This document shows, one piece after another, positions 61,782 through 64,000 of a stretch of 64,000 bases of DNA. This DNA comes from Sinorhizobium alkalisoli (lineage in GTDB: Bacteria; Pseudomonadota; Alphaproteobacteria; Rhizobiales; Rhizobiaceae), in contig NZ_CP034910.1 in NCBI RefSeq assembly GCF_008932245.1, positions 1,860,001 to 1,924,000 on the forward strand. Reading direction: 5' to 3'. Position 1 is the first letter of the stretch; each line of letters opens with the position of its first letter. A model generated the notes under the pieces. It saw nothing but the letters and a program-made list of their open reading frames with translations. It was not told the DNA's origin and did no database searches. The translations under genes were made by a program, and so were the position numbers.

Positions 61782-61973
61782 TCAATGCCCCGTCGGCGGG
61801 CCGGGAGGCCCGAAGACAAGCTGCAGCATCCACACGATAAAGCCGTAACCGCCCACGACGCCGACTGCAACCAATGGCCATATGCCAAAGGCGAGCACGA
61901 AAAAAGTTAAAAGCTCCTTACGCCGTTCGGAGCGGAGCGGCGTCGCCGGTCCACCGGAAGACAACTCCGACAT
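61782..61973 (-). CDS. napE: NapE, small membrane protein
   Basis: 63 residues: RSERRKELLTFFVLAFGIWPLVAVGVVGGYGF, one or two helices, matching NapE. Function not established. First gene of the nap operon. ATG at 61973 follows GGGGAGATGC. Confidence 0.9.
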   Translation of the reverse strand: MSELSSGGPATPLRSERRKELLTFFVLAFGIWPLVAVGVVGGYGFIVWMLQLVFGPPGPPTGH

Positions 61974-62064
61974 GCTGCATCTCCCCATGCAACTGTTGGA
62001 ATAGTAACAATCATTTTCGGGAAAGAAAGGAAAATAAACTTAACTTCGTTCGTCACCAATAGAA

Positions 62065-62078
62065 TTGATCTATGTCAA
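62065..62078. promoter_or_regulatory. FixK/FNR box upstream of nap
   Basis: TTGATCTATGTCAA fits the FixK/FNR consensus (TTGAT-N4-GTCAA). It is 91 bases upstream of the napE start, a good distance for an activated promoter. NnrR, a relative that responds to nitric oxide, could also use it. Confidence 0.75.
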
Positions 62079-62198
62079 AATATGTCGGCTCACTCCTTTC
62101 CAGGCAGAACCATTCTTTTCATGAACGACGGGATACTTAGCACATTGATGAGTCGAATTGTTTCGCAGCCGCAAGGGTCATGACGGTCGGCGCCAATT

Positions 62199-62222
62199 TT
62201 TCGACTGGTGTTTCGACTGGTG
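62199..62222. repeat. 12-bp perfect tandem repeat
   Basis: TTTCGACTGGTG occurs twice back to back (62199-62210, 62211-62222). It lies in the nap-tetR gap with no gene. Likely a slippage product; role unknown. The rest of 61974-62414 holds only the nap and tetR control sites. Confidence 0.6.
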
Positions 62223-62367
62223 CCATGCGTTGGTCGCGTCGTCGGTCCCGTATTCATCCCCCCTCGACGACAGAACACCAGGCGCACCGCGCTCAGGCAG
62301 CCAGATACAATCGCTGGGTGAACTCCGGCAAGTTTGCGGGACGTTGACACATCGCGGTTATCGGATT

Positions 62368-62399
62368 ATGAGTGACGACATTCAAAAATCGTCACTCAT
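62368..62399. promoter_or_regulatory. TetR operator, perfect 11-bp inverted repeat
   Basis: ATGAGTGACGA (62368-62378) and TCGTCACTCAT (62389-62399) are perfect inverted repeats around ten bases, ending 15 bases before the TetR start. It most likely binds the TetR dimers and represses tetR and the efflux genes. Confidence 0.75.
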
Positions 62400-62414
62400 C
62401 AGAAGCCCCCAGCA

Positions 62415-63020
62415 ATGCCGCAGACCTCAGACAGTATCGAAGCAAGCCGGCAGGAGAACATCGCGCGGATTCTCGATGCCGCCGAGCGGCTCTTTCGCCA
62501 TTACGGCTACAGCAAGACGAATGTGGCCGATATCGCTCGCGAGCTCGACATGTCGCCGGCGAATATCTATCGCTTCTTCTCCTCCAAGACCGAAATCCAT
62601 CAGGCGCTATGCGCGCGCATGCTGGCCGCGAGCTATGAGCAAGCGCTGGAGATTTCGCGCCTTCCCCTGAGTGCCGCCGAGCGCCTGCGCCGCTACGCGC
62701 ATGGGCAGCACAGGCTCACCGTCGAAACCATGCTCGACGAGCAGAAGGTCCATGAGATGGTCGTCGTTGCGATCGAGCGAGAGTGGCACGTGATCGAGAA
62801 GCACATCGATCGCATTGACGGTCTCATCGCCGGCATCATCCGAGAGGGCATCAGCGCGGGCGAGTTCGCCAATCAGGATCCCGAGACCGCCGCTCGCTGC
62901 TTCACTGCCTCTCTCTTGACGCTCTGCCACCCGCAGATGGTGGCGCAATGTCTTGCGAAGGAAAACCGCCCAACCTCGGACGCGTTGATCGAATTCGCGA
63001 TCAAGGCCTTGAAGTATTAA
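62415..63020 (+). CDS. TetR-family regulator of an RND efflux operon
   Basis: 201 residues. N-terminal HTH (NIARILDAAERLFRHYGYSKTNVADIARELDMS), and a helical ligand-binding domain. The operator-like palindrome just upstream and the RND adaptor 42 bases downstream on the same strand mark it as the local repressor. Ligand unknown. Confidence 0.92.
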   Translation: MPQTSDSIEASRQENIARILDAAERLFRHYGYSKTNVADIARELDMSPANIYRFFSSKTEIHQALCARMLAASYEQALEISRLPLSAAERLRRYAHGQHRLTVETMLDEQKVHEMVVVAIEREWHVIEKHIDRIDGLIAGIIREGISAGEFANQDPETAARCFTASLLTLCHPQMVAQCLAKENRPTSDALIEFAIKALKY

Positions 63021-63062
63021 CGAAAATGCCGCCGCTGCGGCAGCGTACCAGGAACACAAACG

Positions 63063-64000
63063 ATGTCCTTCACAAGCGTCTTCAAACAGCCCTTTGCTGG
63101 CCGCCTATTAGGTGTGGCCGCTCTTGCCGCCCTACTCGCCGGCTGCTCGGAGGAGAAGGCCGAGACGAAGGAAATCATCCGGCCGGTCAAGGTGGTCGAG
63201 ATTGCCGGCACGGGCGAAACGCGGCGGCTCGTTTATGCCGGAGCGGTCAAGGCACGCACTGAGATGAATCTCGGCTTCCGCGTCGGCGGCAAGATCACCG
63301 AGCGGCTCGTCGACATCGGCGACCGCGTAGAGCCGGGCGACGTTCTCGCCCGTCTTGATCCGACCGATTACGAGCTCTCGGTCAAGAGCGCCGAAGCCAA
63401 CCTTCTCGCCGCCGACAAGCAGGTTCAGACGGTTGCGCTCACGAAAACGCGGGCCGAGCAGCTTTTTGCGCGGAAATTCTCCTCAAGGGCCGAGCTCGAT
63501 CAGGCAAGCCTCGCCTATGATCAGGCCGTCTCCACGCGCGATGCCGCCGCTTCCGCCCTGAGCCAGGCAAGAAACCAGGTGACCTACACGAGGCTACTCT
63601 CCGACCAGCCCGGCATCATCACCGCCATCAATGCCGATATCGGCCAGGTCGTCGGCACCGGCACACCGGTCGTGACGGTTGCAATCGACGGCGAGAAGGA
63701 GATCGAGGTCGCCGTACCGGAACTCGATATTGCGGAGTTCAAACCGGGCAAGGAGGTGCAAGCGCGCTTCTGGTCCAACGACATGCTGACCCTCGAGGGT
63801 CGGGTGCGGGAGGTGTCCGGCAGCGCCGAACGGCAATCCCGGACATTCTCGGTGCGTATCAGCCTGCCCGATGACCGGCGCGTCCTGCTCGGCATGACCG
63901 CAACGGTCGAGGCGGCTGCAGCGAAGTCAGAGACCCTGATCTCCATTCCCTTAAGCGCGCTCGCCCGAAAGGACGACAAGGACATCGTCTGGACCGTCGA
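63063..64000 (+). CDS. RND efflux periplasmic adaptor lipoprotein (partial, 3' end outside)
   Basis: The readable 312 residues begin MSFTSVFKQPFAGRLLG with lipobox LLAGC, then EIIRPVKVVEIAG, FRVGGKITERLVDIGDRVEPGDVLARLD (lipoyl domain), a coiled coil (KSAEANLLAADKQVQTVALT...YDQAVSTRDAAASALSQA), and barrel regions. It is the MFP/AcrA-type link between an RND pump and an outer-membrane channel. The gene continues past the window; the pump gene is expected downstream. Confidence 0.9.
   Translation, partial: MSFTSVFKQPFAGRLLGVAALAALLAGCSEEKAETKEIIRPVKVVEIAGTGETRRLVYAGAVKARTEMNLGFRVGGKITERLVDIGDRVEPGDVLARLDPTDYELSVKSAEANLLAADKQVQTVALTKTRAEQLFARKFSSRAELDQASLAYDQAVSTRDAAASALSQARNQVTYTRLLSDQPGIITAINADIGQVVGTGTPVVTVAIDGEKEIEVAVPELDIAEFKPGKEVQARFWSNDMLTLEGRVREVSGSAERQSRTFSVRISLPDDRRVLLGMTATVEAAAAKSETLISIPLSALARKDDKDIVWTV

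Noticed and set aside
62090..62350. 86-codon minus-strand frame in the nap-tetR gap
   Set aside because: It overlaps the tandem repeat and has irregular composition with no ribosome site.

Overview
The window reads as high-GC alphaproteobacterial DNA, most likely from a Sinorhizobium/Ensifer species and probably from a large secondary replicon or an accessory chromosomal region. The grounds are a complete periplasmic nitrate reductase set behind an FNR/FixK box, several other FixK-type boxes in front of microaerobic stress genes, typical rhizobial small proteins (DUF982, DUF6074, DUF1236, DUF992, DUF2934, DUF3175), RirA/Irr-like iron boxes, and short palindromic intergenic elements of the ACAGCGCCGCGCGTC type. 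The species assignment is inference from gene content. I saw no tRNA, rRNA, CRISPR array, transposase or integrase.

Layout. 0-4.3 kb: end of an unidentified gene, a leader region, assimilatory nitrate reductase (nasA/narB) and a siroheme synthase whose methyltransferase half is cut short at a palindromic element. 4.3-12 kb: Nudix hydrolase, then a low-oxygen/stress cluster (alcohol dehydrogenase, UspA, pyridoxamine oxidase-like protein, phasin) carrying three FixK-type boxes, followed by DUF4010, slipin and NfeD membrane genes. 12.1-24.6 kb: a fructan-use locus with a LacI regulator, a CUT1 sugar ABC transporter (binding protein, two permeases, ATPase), a cytoplasmic GH32 fructosidase, a second LacI regulator and a 1342-residue secreted GH32 levanase ending in RTX repeats. 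24.6-29.7 kb: a FecCD-type metal-chelate ABC operon with two tandem binding proteins, divergent from a SAM methyltransferase, with iron-type boxes between them. 30-43 kb: small stress proteins, GST, a frameshifted DUF3175 gene, DUF763, two alkylated-DNA repair genes, a PEBP-like protein, a P2-type cation ATPase, an EamA exporter, an FAH-family hydrolase and an adenylate cyclase. 43.3-46.4 kb: a type I secretion ABC/HlyD pair. 46.8-53.3 kb: membrane and small exported proteins, with a second FixK-linked UspA. 53.4-57.3 kb: Lrp regulator with divergent ornithine cyclodeaminase, then an RTX serralysin-like metalloprotease. 57.3-62 kb: napEFDABC on the minus strand. 62.4-64 kb: TetR regulator with a clear palindromic operator and the start of an RND efflux adaptor that runs off the window.

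How it fits together. Three themes recur. The first is nitrate and low-oxygen life: an assimilatory and a periplasmic nitrate reductase, plus FixK boxes before nap, two usp genes, the phasin and the flavin-binding protein. The second is polysaccharide and protein breakdown outside the cell: a levanase and a metalloprotease, both without Sec signals and both with RTX tails, encoded near a type I exporter that could serve them. The levanase would supply fructo-oligosaccharides to the ABC importer and the cytoplasmic GH32. The third is stress and iron response, seen in EcfG-like promoters before small DUF genes and iron boxes before the metal-chelate importer.

The observations I would follow first are the levanase (two intact extra modules nested inside a split one, plus a dead N-terminal fragment of its own catalytic domain), the CysG truncation at a repeat element, and the iron-boxed twin-binding-protein importer with its divergent methyltransferase.
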